Source: Psychrobacter glaciei (GTDB lineage: Bacteria > Pseudomonadota > Gammaproteobacteria > Pseudomonadales > Moraxellaceae). From it: a DNA stretch of 64,000 nt. The notes under the pieces are model-generated. The model was not told the origin of the DNA. It saw nothing but the letters and a program-made list of their open reading frames with translations, and ran no database searches. Location: positions 23,297-87,296 of the forward strand of contig NZ_BMZR01000008.1 of the NCBI RefSeq assembly GCF_014652895.1, read 5' to 3'. This document shows positions 8,590 through 16,998 of this stretch, in pieces (the first letter of the stretch is position 1; the number at the start of each line of letters is the position of its first letter). A program made the position numbers and the translations under genes.

Positions 8590-9933
8590 TTACATCGCTT
8601 GCTGCTGCTGTTGCTGAGCAGCTAGCAAGTCTTGGTAGCTAACTTCTTTGTCAGTTACTTTACCTTGCTCGATTAGATAATCAACCACTTGGTCTTCTAG
8701 TACCACAGACTCAATGTTAGCGCGCTGCTGCTTATCAGTGGTGTAGTACTCGATTACCTCGCTTGGATCTTCGTAGTTTTCAGCGGCTTCTTTGATGAAC
8801 GTTTCAACGCGTTCTTGATCTACTTCTAAGCCTTTGGTATTGATAACACGAGCAACGATGATGCCAAGACGGGCAGCACGTAGCGCTTGCTCTTCAAATA
8901 GCTCATTTGGTAGCATGTCTTTATCGAAGCTTTCAGCGTTAGAGCCGAACTGCTGAGAAAAACGTTGCATCATCATGTTGCGTTGACGCTCGATTTCTTG
9001 CTCTAGCATAGCGTTTGGTACGTCAAACTCGTTCTTTTCTAGCAATGCATCAAAAGTCGCTTGCTTAACTTGGCTACGCGCAGCGTTTTTGATTTCGCGT
9101 TCCATGTTTTTGCGTACGTCGTCTTTTAGTTTTTCAACGCCGCCTTCTTTTACGCCGAATAGCTCAAGGAACGCATCGTCGATTTCAGGTAGCTTAGATT
9201 TTTCAACCAGTTTTACGTTGATTTTGAACTGAGCTTCTTTACCCGCTAGGTTTTCAGCTTGGTAATCTTCTGGGAAAGTTACTTCGATGATTTTTTCTTC
9301 GCCAGCTTTCATGCCTTTGATACCCGCTTCAAAGCCAGGAATCATTTGGTTGCTACCGATAACCAATTTGAAGTCTTCAGCAGAGCCGCCTTCGAATTTT
9401 TCGCCGTCGATAGAACCTTCAAAGTCAAAAGTCACTTGGTTGTCTTTCGCAGCCATGCCTTTTTTCTCAACGAATTCTTCACGTTGCTTTTGTAGGTTTT
9501 CGATCATGGTGTCAACGTCAGCTTCATCAACCTTAGCAGTATGACGCTCAACTTCGATCTCATCGATACCTTGTACGTCAACTTCTGGGAAGATTTCAAC
9601 AGTCGCTTGATAAACCAAGAAATCATCTTCAAGTTTTACGTCGTCGATGTTAGGCATGCCAACAGCGCGGATGTCTTCAGATTTGATCGCTTCAAAAACG
9701 GTATCACGGATCACATCGTTGATAACTTCTTGTTGAATGCCAGCACCGTACTGAGAGCGGATGTGTGACATAGGGACGTTACCTTTACGGAAACCGTCAA
9801 TCTTGGCAGTTTTCGCAACTTGGCGAATACGGCCTTCGACTTTGTTTTGAATTTTTTCGACAGGTACTTTAACTGTCAATTGGGTTTCTTTGTTAGATAG
9901 CTTGTTGGTTGTGACTTGTAAATCTGTAGCCAT
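8590..9933 (-). CDS. tig: Trigger factor, ribosome-associated chaperone and prolyl isomerase
   Basis: Binds L23 at the tunnel exit and folds nascent chains. The 447-residue protein has the N-terminal ribosome-binding domain with the signature [17 protein letters not shown], a central FKBP-type PPIase domain (about 155-245, [11 protein letters not shown]...MIPGFEAGI) and a long helical C-terminal chaperone domain. The C-terminus ends in a glutamine run ([10 protein letters not shown]), coded by near-identical CAG/CAA triplets. It is the first gene of the tig-clpP-clpX block and has a 519-base upstream spacer. Confidence 0.97.
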   Translation of the reverse strand: MATDLQVTTNKLSNKETQLTVKVPVEKIQNKVEGRIRQVAKTAKIDGFRKGNVPMSHIRSQYGAGIQQEVINDVIRDTVFEAIKSEDIRAVGMPNIDDVKLEDDFLVYQATVEIFPEVDVQGIDEIEVERHTAKVDEADVDTMIENLQKQREEFVEKKGMAAKDNQVTFDFEGSIDGEKFEGGSAEDFKLVIGSNQMIPGFEAGIKGMKAGEEKIIEVTFPEDYQAENLAGKEAQFKINVKLVEKSKLPEIDDAFLELFGVKEGGVEKLKDDVRKNMEREIKNAARSQVKQATFDALLEKNEFDVPNAMLEQEIERQRNMMMQRFSQQFGSNAESFDKDMLPNELFEEQALRAARLGIIVARVINTKGLEVDQERVETFIKEAAENYEDPSEVIEYYTTDKQQRANIESVVLEDQVVDYLIEQGKVTDKEVSYQDLLAAQQQQQQAM

Positions 9934-10452
9934 GTTAATTACACCTTTAGGATTAGATAGTACTTAAAATTAAGCAGTACTTAGGATTAAATGGTAATAG
10001 ACAAACCGAGCCTCAAAATACGGGCGTGTACAACGGATTGCCGTTGGAATAAATAGGGGATAATGATAGCCCGCAACGTCCATATCAGTGTCAGTAGCAA
10101 TCGCTGCCAGCACAAAATATAAAACCGCTGAGGTTGTAAATGCTATCAAATATCAATAATAAACCGTTAATGCACCGCATAATAACGCTTTTTGGTGAAT
10201 TATACAGACATATAACGGTTTTCGACAAAATTTTTAAAAGTAGAACAGTATAATCTATCTGATTATTAAAGTAAAAATTATCTGTTTGCCGTTTGTTCAC
10301 TCAAAAATTACCACGTTAGTTGCACGTCACGCACCGTTCATAATTTTGCGCTCGATGTTCTATTTAGCTTATCTATATAGAGTCTAGTCGTATTGGTTTA
10401 AAGTGGAGCAAATACGATACAAGCTGATTTATATAGACTTGACTATAGTTGC
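9934..10452. other. Intergenic region between rdgB and tig
   Basis: About 520 A+T-rich bases. It should hold the tig promoter on the minus strand. A 69-codon open frame at 10091-10300 (minus) has no recognisable features. No clear rdgB terminator is visible. Confidence 0.5.
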
Positions 10453-11115
10453 TTATAAAGGCAGCTGCGCCAATAGCTGCTGAATGGCCTGACCGCGATG
10501 ACTGATACTGTTTTTATCAGCAGCGCTCAGACTGGCCGCACTGGTTTGCAAGTCAGGTAACCAAAATAATGGGTCATACCCAAAACCGCCTTCACCATGT
10601 AGCGTATCCAAGATTTCGCCATGCCATAATCCTTGGGCAATGATTGGTAATGGATCATCGGCATGACGCACCATCGCCAGTACGCAAACAAATAATCCTT
10701 TAATAGGCTTGTTAGCGTGCTCAGTACGAATAGGCTGTAAGTCAGCAATGAGCTTGGCATTGTTTTTACTATCGTTACCATGCTCACCAGCGTAGCGAGC
10801 AGAGTAGATGCCCGGTGCGTTACCAAGTGCGGGCACACACAGTCCTGAGTCGTCAGCAATAGCAGGCAATCCGCTGATACGGCTAGCATGGCGGGCTTTT
10901 ATAATGGCATTTTCTACAAAGCTTAGCCCGTCTTCGATGGCGTCTTCGATATCGAGCTGACCTTGCGGGATGATGGTCACCTCTAGATTTGCTTCAGCAA
11001 ACAATCTTTTGAACTCAGCCAGCTTGCCTTTGTTATTACTGGCGAGCACCCATTGGGTAATTGGTGCTGATTGTGTCGCATGTAGGGGCGTGTCGAAGGT
11101 GCTCGTGTTGGTCAT
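10453..11115 (-). CDS. rdgB: RdgB/HAM1 family XTP/dITP pyrophosphatase
   Basis: Hydrolyses non-canonical purine nucleotides (XTP, dITP, ITP) to monophosphates, keeping them out of DNA and RNA. The 220 residues carry the family motifs in order: VLASNNKGKLAEFK (substrate loop), VENAIIKARHAS, ADDSGLCVPALGNAPGIYSARYAG, GFGYDPLFW and the C-terminal SHRGQA. An extra 25-residue N-terminal segment precedes the fold, and a few extra residues lie near position 115. It stands as a single gene. Confidence 0.96.
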   Translation of the reverse strand: MTNTSTFDTPLHATQSAPITQWVLASNNKGKLAEFKRLFAEANLEVTIIPQGQLDIEDAIEDGLSFVENAIIKARHASRISGLPAIADDSGLCVPALGNAPGIYSARYAGEHGNDSKNNAKLIADLQPIRTEHANKPIKGLFVCVLAMVRHADDPLPIIAQGLWHGEILDTLHGEGGFGYDPLFWLPDLQTSAASLSAADKNSISHRGQAIQQLLAQLPL

Positions 11116-11655
11116 AGTGTCTTTCCGTTAAATAATTATGTAGAGTCAGGTTAATATAATTTTGCTTTTTGGCGTTTTTTTAGTATTGCCATAAACCTGT
11201 TCAATAGTCATATTTGACCTATCATTTATCTCTTTAAGATAGGTTAGGCTCTCTGCTGATACATAGCCAATCGCTATACTTATTGTACGGTCTATAACAT
11301 TTGGTAACTGATATTATTGGTCATTGTTGCTATAATACTCGCCAAGCTACAGTGAGTTATATCTTATAGCTTGTGAATATTAAGTTAATAAAAGTTTATA
11401 GAGTCAAACACTTGGCTTTTAAGCAAAGAATAACAGCAAGCAGTAACCGCTAGGTTAATTTTGGATTCATAATGATACGTGATATTGTATTGAGCAGTAA
11501 CATGTATCAAGCGATAACATTCATTTCTAACAATAAACTCAGCCAATTTAGTCCGCTATTTTATAGTGTTTTTTGCGGTGTAAAAATAGCGTAAAATTCA
11601 ATCTCTATAATAATTTTTTATAAACTAACGGCTAAACAGCAAGGATAAAATAATT
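11116..11655. other. Intergenic region between divergent rdgB and sodB
   Basis: About 540 bases between divergent genes. Near sodB the sequence is very A+T-rich with a TATAAT at 11606-11611 and an AAGGA ribosome-binding site at 11641. No well-spaced -35 was found. No gene is seen. Confidence 0.6.
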
Positions 11656-12285
11656 ATGTCAAACATTACATTGCCAGACCTACCATATGCAAAAGACGCG
11701 CTAGAGCCACATATCAGTGCCGAGACGCTAGAGTATCATCATGACAAGCATCATGCCGCTTATGTAAACAAGCTAAAAGACTTGTTACCAGGTTCTGGTC
11801 TAGAAGACAAAACGTTGCCAGAAATCATCGTAGCGACTGCTAAAGATGACAGCAAGCAAGGTATGTTCAACCAAGCAGCCCAAGTATGGAACCACACGTT
11901 CTACTGGAACTGCATGACGCCTACAAACGGCGGTGGCGAACCTACTGGTGATCTAAAAGCTAAAATCGAAGAAGATTTCGGTAGCTATGACAAGTTCCGT
12001 GAAGAGTTCAAAAACGCAGCATTGACTCAGTTCGGTTCAGGTTGGGCATGGCTAGTTGCTGATAAAGTTGGCGGCAAATTATCAATCGCCAAAACAGCTA
12101 ACGCTGACACCCCGCTTGCACATGACCAAGTCGCTGTATTGACTTGTGATGTATGGGAACATGCGTACTATGTTGATTACCGTAACCGTCGTCCTGACTA
12201 CGTTGACACGTTCCTAGACAAGCTAGTGAACTGGGACTACGCAAATGCAAAATATAAAGGTCAAGATGCTGGCGTTGAAGCATAA
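11656..12285 (+). CDS. sodB: Superoxide dismutase [Fe]
   Basis: Dismutates superoxide to hydrogen peroxide and oxygen. The 209 residues carry metal ligands in LEYHHDKHH, QVWNHTFYW and LTCDVWEHAYY, with the second-shell glutamine pattern FNQAAQ typical of iron rather than manganese enzymes. The C-terminus is about 15 residues longer than E. coli SodB (tail NAKYKGQDAGVEA). The 3' end and the sequence just beyond the stop are repeated in diverged form at 13271-13356. A single-gene unit with its own terminator. Confidence 0.97.
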   Translation: MSNITLPDLPYAKDALEPHISAETLEYHHDKHHAAYVNKLKDLLPGSGLEDKTLPEIIVATAKDDSKQGMFNQAAQVWNHTFYWNCMTPTNGGGEPTGDLKAKIEEDFGSYDKFREEFKNAALTQFGSGWAWLVADKVGGKLSIAKTANADTPLAHDQVAVLTCDVWEHAYYVDYRNRRPDYVDTFLDKLVNWDYANAKYKGQDAGVEA

Positions 12286-12312
12286 GCTTTAACAGCTAAG
12301 TATTTGATTGAT

Positions 12313-12344
12313 AAAAAAGGACACCGCGAGGTATCCTTTTTTTT
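12313..12344 (+). terminator. Terminator after sodB
   Basis: AAAAAAGGA-C-ACC and GGT-A-TCCTTTTTT with loop GCGA form a stem with one mismatch followed by eight T. The left half of this stem is also present in the diverged copy at 13346-13356, but the right half is missing there. Confidence 0.9.
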
Positions 12345-12373
12345 GTTTAATAGTTCTTAATAGAACAACGATA

Positions 12374-13114
12374 TTACGCGATACCGCCGTTAGCACCGAT
12401 ATTTTGCCCTGTGACCCAAGCGGCTTCTTCACTCACCAAAAATGCCACCACACGGGCGATATCGACTGGTTCACCGATACGGTTAAACGGTGACATGCTA
12501 GCGAGTCTTTCTACCGTATCATCTGCTTTACCTTCATGAAATAGCTCGGTATCAGTAGGACCGGGAGAGACTGCATTGACCGTAATTCCTCGCGTGCCAA
12601 CCTCTTTAGAGAAGATTCTGGTCAGCTGATCGACTGCACCTTTGGTAGCACAGTAGGTGCCGTAACTAGGTAGCAGCATACGAGTAGTCGTACTTGAGAG
12701 GTTTACAACACGGCCGCCGTCATTAAGTTTAGTCGCCGCCTCACGCAATGTATTAAACGTGCCTTTTACATTGATAGAGAATATACGGTCAAAGTCTTCG
12801 TCTGTGGTCTCGGCAATGGGTTTATTGATCATTATGCCTGCGCTGTTTACCAAGATATCTGGCTTGCCAAATTCACTGATGGTGGTGTCGAACATCGCTT
12901 CGACTTGCTTGGCATTACTAACATCGGCTTGCACAGCGATGGCTTCACCGCCTGCCGATTTAATTTGGCTGACGATATCATTGGCTGCTGCGTCATCATT
13001 TGCGTAATTTATGACCGTTTTCGCCCCTGTTGATGCTAGCAATATGGCTATCTGTGCACCGATTCCTTTTGATGAACCGGTTACAATCGCGACTTTATTT
13101 TTTAGTGTTTTCAT
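12374..13114 (-). CDS. SDR family oxidoreductase (FabG-like)
   Basis: A classical short-chain dehydrogenase of 246 residues: NADP motif VTGSSKGIGAQ near residue 11, NSAGI, catalytic Ser in NLSSTTTRM, Tyr-x3-Lys in YCATK, and the usual C-terminal segment ending VTGQNIGANGG. It resembles 3-oxoacyl-ACP reductase-like or glucose-dehydrogenase-like enzymes, but the substrate is unknown. It converges on sodB with only about 30 bases after the sodB terminator. It lies between sodB and the sodB 3'-end copy, so it is part of a rearranged region. Confidence 0.88.
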   Translation of the reverse strand: MKTLKNKVAIVTGSSKGIGAQIAILLASTGAKTVINYANDDAAANDIVSQIKSAGGEAIAVQADVSNAKQVEAMFDTTISEFGKPDILVNSAGIMINKPIAETTDEDFDRIFSINVKGTFNTLREAATKLNDGGRVVNLSSTTTRMLLPSYGTYCATKGAVDQLTRIFSKEVGTRGITVNAVSPGPTDTELFHEGKADDTVERLASMSPFNRIGEPVDIARVVAFLVSEEAAWVTGQNIGANGGIA

Positions 13115-13270
13115 TATTATTCTCTCTATTATGGTGGATAAATATCAGCATGACTATTATGGCACTTTGTCTGATGATTTTTAATTAACGGTACAGACAT
13201 TACCAGTGTGCGAAGACAATGAGTAGAGCGGTTACGTATAATTATTTTAGGATAAGCTTATCCATTGTGT

Positions 13271-13356
13271 CTACGCAGATGCAAAGCATAAAGATGAGGA
13301 TGTTGGCGTTGAAGAGTAATCTTTAACAGTTAAGTATTTGATTGAAAAAAGGACAC
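13271..13356 (+). pseudogene. Diverged copy of the sodB 3' end
   Basis: The segment matches sodB 12237-12324. In frame it reads YADAKHKDEDVGVEE then TAA, against YANAKYKGQDAGVEA in sodB (9 of 15 identical). The match continues past the stop: CTTTAACAGYTAAGTATTTG is shared with one change, and then the first half of the terminator. It stops abruptly within six bases of the stop codon of the next gene. Upstream of 13271 there is no similarity to sodB. This is a gene remnant, not an active gene. Confidence 0.85.
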
Positions 13357-13366
13357 TAATCAACCC

Positions 13367-14503
13367 TTAATCATATTCATCACGATCACGGTAGCTAAGC
13401 TCTAACGTACCAAAATCAACTGAAGTTATAGGGTTTACAACTTCTACTTCTTCAATATCCACATCTGATAAATCACCATTTAAATTTCCACAGACAGTGA
13501 CTAATATTTCAGATTCAAATTGTGCTTCAGTAGTAGTTACAATCGCACCCATTCCAACATAATCACGATCTATAGAGTCATAGTGTGAAAGAGAGAATTC
13601 GCCTTCTACCTCAACTGAGATAATAGAATTCATTTCTAAGACGAGATAGTTTTCCCCGTGAGCTACTATTTTAAAGTTATGGTCAACTAGTTCGAAATTA
13701 CTTAACCATCCATGACATCCATCAGATTCCCAATGATGATAAGAATCTGCTTCTTGATCTGGAACAAAATCTTTAAAATAGAGCTCAACTTCATTTCTAA
13801 TTTTATCAATAAATACTTTTGCTTCATCATCATCACTTTCTATTTTTGATGTTAAAAGATGTAGGAAAGCGAATGGCGCTGTTGCTTTGTTGAACTTACT
13901 TAGTGCGTCTGCAAAGTCTTCAATATAGTCAATATTAGTTGACGTGTCACAGTAGTCTTTCCAGTCACCATCAAGAGCAACAGCTAAAACTTGAATATCA
14001 TTTTCTTTAGCCCATTTATCTGTAGCTAAAAGTATGATCGCATCAGGAAACTCGTTTTTCTTTTTGCCTGTTTCTGCGAAAGGTGATTTGTTCTCAAAAT
14101 ATTGTTGTAAGAGTTCAGATACTGTTACGTAATTGCCACATTCAAGTACTAGTGCGCCTGAGTTCGTTATAAACCTATCAAGACGATTCGCAGAAATATC
14201 TTCAATTTCTCTACTATCGGTTAATGTTGATTTTGCATCATTAAGTTCACTACCATCAAAGAATAGATGGTCTCCAGCATCGTCTAGAGCTTTTATTAAG
14301 GCTGCTCTAGAGCTTTTAACTTTTTTTTCTAAATGACTTGCAATTTCACCTTTTATGACATCGGGTAAAATATAGTATATATTGCTATCTTTAAACTGGG
14401 TCAATTTTCCTAACCAGCCTTTCTCTAATTTCAAACCATTTCTATCAAAAATAGATGTATCTACGAGGATTGCATCATATTCCTTATCTTCATCAGAATC
14501 CAT
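13367..14503 (-). CDS. PIN-like domain protein (DUF4935 type), probable RNase
   Basis: A 378-residue protein. The N-terminal half (about 10-190) looks like a PIN nuclease fold, with candidate metal-binding acids Asp15 (ILVDTSIF), Glu53 (DVIKGEIASHLEKK), Asp154 (NEFPDAIILLAT) and Asp178/180 (ALDGDWKDYC). The NEFPDA motif is typical of DUF4935 PIN-like proteins. The C-terminal half (about 200-378) is acidic, beta-rich in appearance and unrecognised. The gene is visibly richer in A+T than its neighbours. It lies between remnants of sodB and of a DUF72 gene, which suggests it came with a donor segment. An AAGGA site precedes the ATG. The family occurs in defence and toxin settings, but no antitoxin partner is visible here. 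Confidence 0.75.
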   Translation of the reverse strand: MDSDEDKEYDAILVDTSIFDRNGLKLEKGWLGKLTQFKDSNIYYILPDVIKGEIASHLEKKVKSSRAALIKALDDAGDHLFFDGSELNDAKSTLTDSREIEDISANRLDRFITNSGALVLECGNYVTVSELLQQYFENKSPFAETGKKKNEFPDAIILLATDKWAKENDIQVLAVALDGDWKDYCDTSTNIDYIEDFADALSKFNKATAPFAFLHLLTSKIESDDDEAKVFIDKIRNEVELYFKDFVPDQEADSYHHWESDGCHGWLSNFELVDHNFKIVAHGENYLVLEMNSIISVEVEGEFSLSHYDSIDRDYVGMGAIVTTTEAQFESEILVTVCGNLNGDLSDVDIEEVEVVNPITSVDFGTLELSYRDRDEYD

Positions 14504-14602
14504 TCTCTGTCCTTAGGTTCTTTTCAAAGTATTTGAAGTAAAGGTTAAACTTTATACTTTTAACGAACAAGTATTTAATTGCATGGGTGTAATATGTTGG
14601 AT

Positions 14603-14722
14603 TTAAATGACCTCAAACCCAAACCTACTCAGCGCTTCTCTAAGCATCGCAGCATTATAATAAAAATGCGCTTCAGTGGTGGTTTGAAAGAAGATATACA
14701 GTGTATCAAAGTACTGACGCTG
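14603..14722 (-). pseudogene. Diverged copy of the 3' end of the DUF72 gene
   Basis: On the minus strand this segment encodes the last 39 residues of a DUF72 protein, beginning QRQYFDTLYIFFQ and ending SRFGFEVI with its own stop (14605-14603). Against the intact gene at 16110 (QRQHFDTLYIFFQ...) 27 of 39 residues are identical with no gaps. Similarity ends at about 14722. No frame disruption is seen in the retained part, but it has no start and cannot be a functional gene. Confidence 0.88.
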
Positions 14723-14775
14723 ACAGGTATTGTCCGTATCTTACACGCTATAGACATTTTTAATCTTAGTAAGCA

Positions 14776-15945
14776 CTAATCTCTATCAACCAAAACCCAA
14801 CCAGCATCGTTATCCACAACCGACTCATCGAACACTCTCACAAACCCTTGTTTCACCAGTTCAATGCGCGATAATTCAGGTTCACCATCCGTTTTGACAA
14901 TAGGTGCATCTAGAGGCGTAATCGATTGCCATGGTGATCCTTGTCCTGTTTTATTTGCCAATACAAAACTAAAGAACGCCGTGTCGCCTGCCATCATACG
15001 TAGGTCATCAACGACCAATTGGATGTCTTGTTTGTTCGGTTCAACAGCGTCATCAAGCATCGTTTGCGTTCGGTAGCCTGTCCAATCACCAGAGAACCAA
15101 TCCAGCCTGTTTGCATAGGGCTGGCTCGCGGTTGGTAAGTTTGCACGTAGCGTCTGCGACTTGTCATACTGCGTCAGATAGCGATACTCAGGTAAGCGAC
15201 TGTCTAAAACGCTACCGCGTATTTCAATCAATCTATTTTGATCGTCTTCAGCGACCGTACGCCACATTAGGATAGTAGGTAGGACAGGCATGGTTTTGAT
15301 ACGGGCTATATTGTCTATTTTGGCAGCTGTTAAGGTTTGCTCAGCTTTGTCTTGCGCGTAATATTTTAACCCTAACGAAAGCATCAAATAGCCACTACTG
15401 ATAACCAACATCCAAATGGCAAGCCGTTGACAGTGGACTAATACAGCAGTTTTAAAAACACCAAGCTTGCTTCCTTTTATCAGCCCTATAATCATGGCGA
15501 TGAGCAGTGGCAACGTATATAGCGGATCGATGATAAACATCGAGGCAATACTAAAAGGCGTCAGCGATAAAGACTCTTGTAGCGGCCACAGTAATTGCGT
15601 GCCATAGACTGTGAAGCTGTCTAAAATTGGATGGGTCGTGAGCGCTAGCGTCATGGCTATTGCCAAGCGCATAGTAGAGTAAGGTAGTGGCATGTTGCGC
15701 CATGCATGATAGCGGCTAATCAGCAAAGCGCCTACGATACCGACTGCCGTCAGGACGATTAATGAATGACTAAAACCACGATGGTACGTCATATTGCTGA
15801 TGGGATCAGGATAATTTATTAAGACATCCAAATCAGGCAAGGTACCTAGCATTGCGCCATAGAGATAAGCTTTGCGTCCTTGGTGTTTGCCGAGGATAGC
15901 GCCTTGAACACTAGCGCCTAAGACGATTTGACTGAGTGAATCCAT
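14776..15945 (-). CDS. Membrane-bound metal-dependent hydrolase (YdjM/DUF457 type)
   Basis: A 389-residue inner-membrane protein. The N-terminal half carries the family signature: MDSLSQIVLGASVQGA, LGTLPDLDVL and YHRGFSHSL with conserved His and Asp residues likely to bind metal, then LTTHPILDSF. At least four membrane helices follow up to about residue 195. The C-terminal half is soluble and probably periplasmic, ending in a short acidic tail. E. coli YdjM of this family was described as LexA-regulated; no LexA box is evident here. Function is unknown. It is on the same strand as the DUF72 gene, 164 bases downstream of it. Confidence 0.82.
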   Translation of the reverse strand: MDSLSQIVLGASVQGAILGKHQGRKAYLYGAMLGTLPDLDVLINYPDPISNMTYHRGFSHSLIVLTAVGIVGALLISRYHAWRNMPLPYSTMRLAIAMTLALTTHPILDSFTVYGTQLLWPLQESLSLTPFSIASMFIIDPLYTLPLLIAMIIGLIKGSKLGVFKTAVLVHCQRLAIWMLVISSGYLMLSLGLKYYAQDKAEQTLTAAKIDNIARIKTMPVLPTILMWRTVAEDDQNRLIEIRGSVLDSRLPEYRYLTQYDKSQTLRANLPTASQPYANRLDWFSGDWTGYRTQTMLDDAVEPNKQDIQLVVDDLRMMAGDTAFFSFVLANKTGQGSPWQSITPLDAPIVKTDGEPELSRIELVKQGFVRVFDESVVDNDAGWVLVDRD

Positions 15946-16062
15946 GAGAAGTAATAGGCTCTTTAATAAGGGTTCATGATAGCTGTTTGAGAAGTGATAA
16001 AATTTAGTCTACGTAATGCGCGGGGCGGCACTACATAGCTTGATCTTTTAATTGAAGTTTTG

Positions 16063-16094
16063 AAATGGTGGGTTACGCCGCGCGCACCCTACGC
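16063..16094. repeat. GC-rich REP-like sequence
   Basis: A short G+C-rich segment (GGTGGGTTACGCC / GCGCGCACCCTACG) with partial dyad symmetry (GGGT/ACCC) in an otherwise A+T-rich spacer. It resembles dispersed REP-like sequences seen in many proteobacteria. Only one copy is seen in the window. Confidence 0.4.
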
Positions 16095-16109
16095 ACGATA
16101 TTTATGCAT

Positions 16110-16928
16110 TTATAAAACGTCAAAGTTATGCGCCGTCAACGCCTCTCGCAGCATCGCAATATTATAATAAGCATGCGCATTGACGGTATTCTGAAAGAAG
16201 ATATACAGCGTATCAAAGTGCTGACGCTGATTGGCAATCGCTTGCGCCCAGTCCTGCATCTCCGCTTCGCTATAGCGATAATCATGACGGTCAGCTGCGC
16301 TCATCGCATCCCACCAGTTTAGGTTATTGCCGTGCATGCGCAGATAGCCAGTACGTTCGGTAAATATCAATCGTGACGGCGGCAGTCCGCTGACCTTAGG
16401 ATAATCAACGCTACACCAAATGAGACCTTGCTGCCGAAAGCTATCGACCACTTGCGGCGTGTGCCAAGCGTTATGACGAAACTCAATGGTGAGAGGATAA
16501 TCTTGAAACCAACTGACAAGCTCTGCTAGATAGAGACGATGCTCGCGAGTACGATCAAAGCCATGCGGGAACTGGAGTAGCAAGGGTGCTAAAGCATTTG
16601 CTTCGATAAGCGGAGACAGGGCATTCAAAAATGCTTGTGCGTGTTCGGCAGTGCCTTTGCGTGCATGAGTAAAGTCTTGATGCAGTTTTACGGCGAACTT
16701 TAACTCGCTGTCGGCTTGTACATAAGCTTTATTAACCATGCCGGTAAAAGCTTTTTGTCCAATAGGTGCATAGAAGCTGCTGTTAATCTCCACCGCACCG
16801 TATTGCTTGGCGTATTCACGTAAAAAGTCCGTCTTTTTGGTGCCAGCAGGATACAGCGTACCGAGCATGTCAGTATCGCTATAGCCACCAGTGCCAAGGT
16901 AGATACGCGGGGTAGGGTTACTGTCCAT
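16110..16928 (-). CDS. DUF72 domain-containing protein
   Basis: A 272-residue TIM-barrel-like protein of the DUF72 (YecE) family. Motifs: IYLGTGGYSD at the start, AVEINSSFY, FAVKLHQDFTH, LLQFPHGF, TIEFRHNAWH, and YLRMHGNN near the end, then YIFFQNTVNAHAYYNI. The biochemical role of the family is not established. The ATG at 16928 is preferred over a GTG nine bases upstream. A second, partial and diverged copy of its 3' end lies at 14603-14722. It is followed downstream by the membrane hydrolase gene and preceded by ispA on the same strand. Confidence 0.92.
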   Translation of the reverse strand: MDSNPTPRIYLGTGGYSDTDMLGTLYPAGTKKTDFLREYAKQYGAVEINSSFYAPIGQKAFTGMVNKAYVQADSELKFAVKLHQDFTHARKGTAEHAQAFLNALSPLIEANALAPLLLQFPHGFDRTREHRLYLAELVSWFQDYPLTIEFRHNAWHTPQVVDSFRQQGLIWCSVDYPKVSGLPPSRLIFTERTGYLRMHGNNLNWWDAMSAADRHDYRYSEAEMQDWAQAIANQRQHFDTLYIFFQNTVNAHAYYNIAMLREALTAHNFDVL

Positions 16929-16998
16929 GTTGACCACTCACTGCCGTTTGGGTAATAAAGTTTGCTACGATATCTTTTGTCTTCGGTTATTCACTAAA

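Noticed and set aside
10091..10300. A 69-codon open frame in the rdgB-tig spacer, minus strand
   Set aside because: No motif or ribosome-binding site; typical of chance in A+T-rich spacer.
14579..14779. A plus-strand open frame similar to one at 16128-16322
   Set aside because: The similarity is real, but it comes from the antisense of the duplicated DUF72 3' end, not from a pair of genes.
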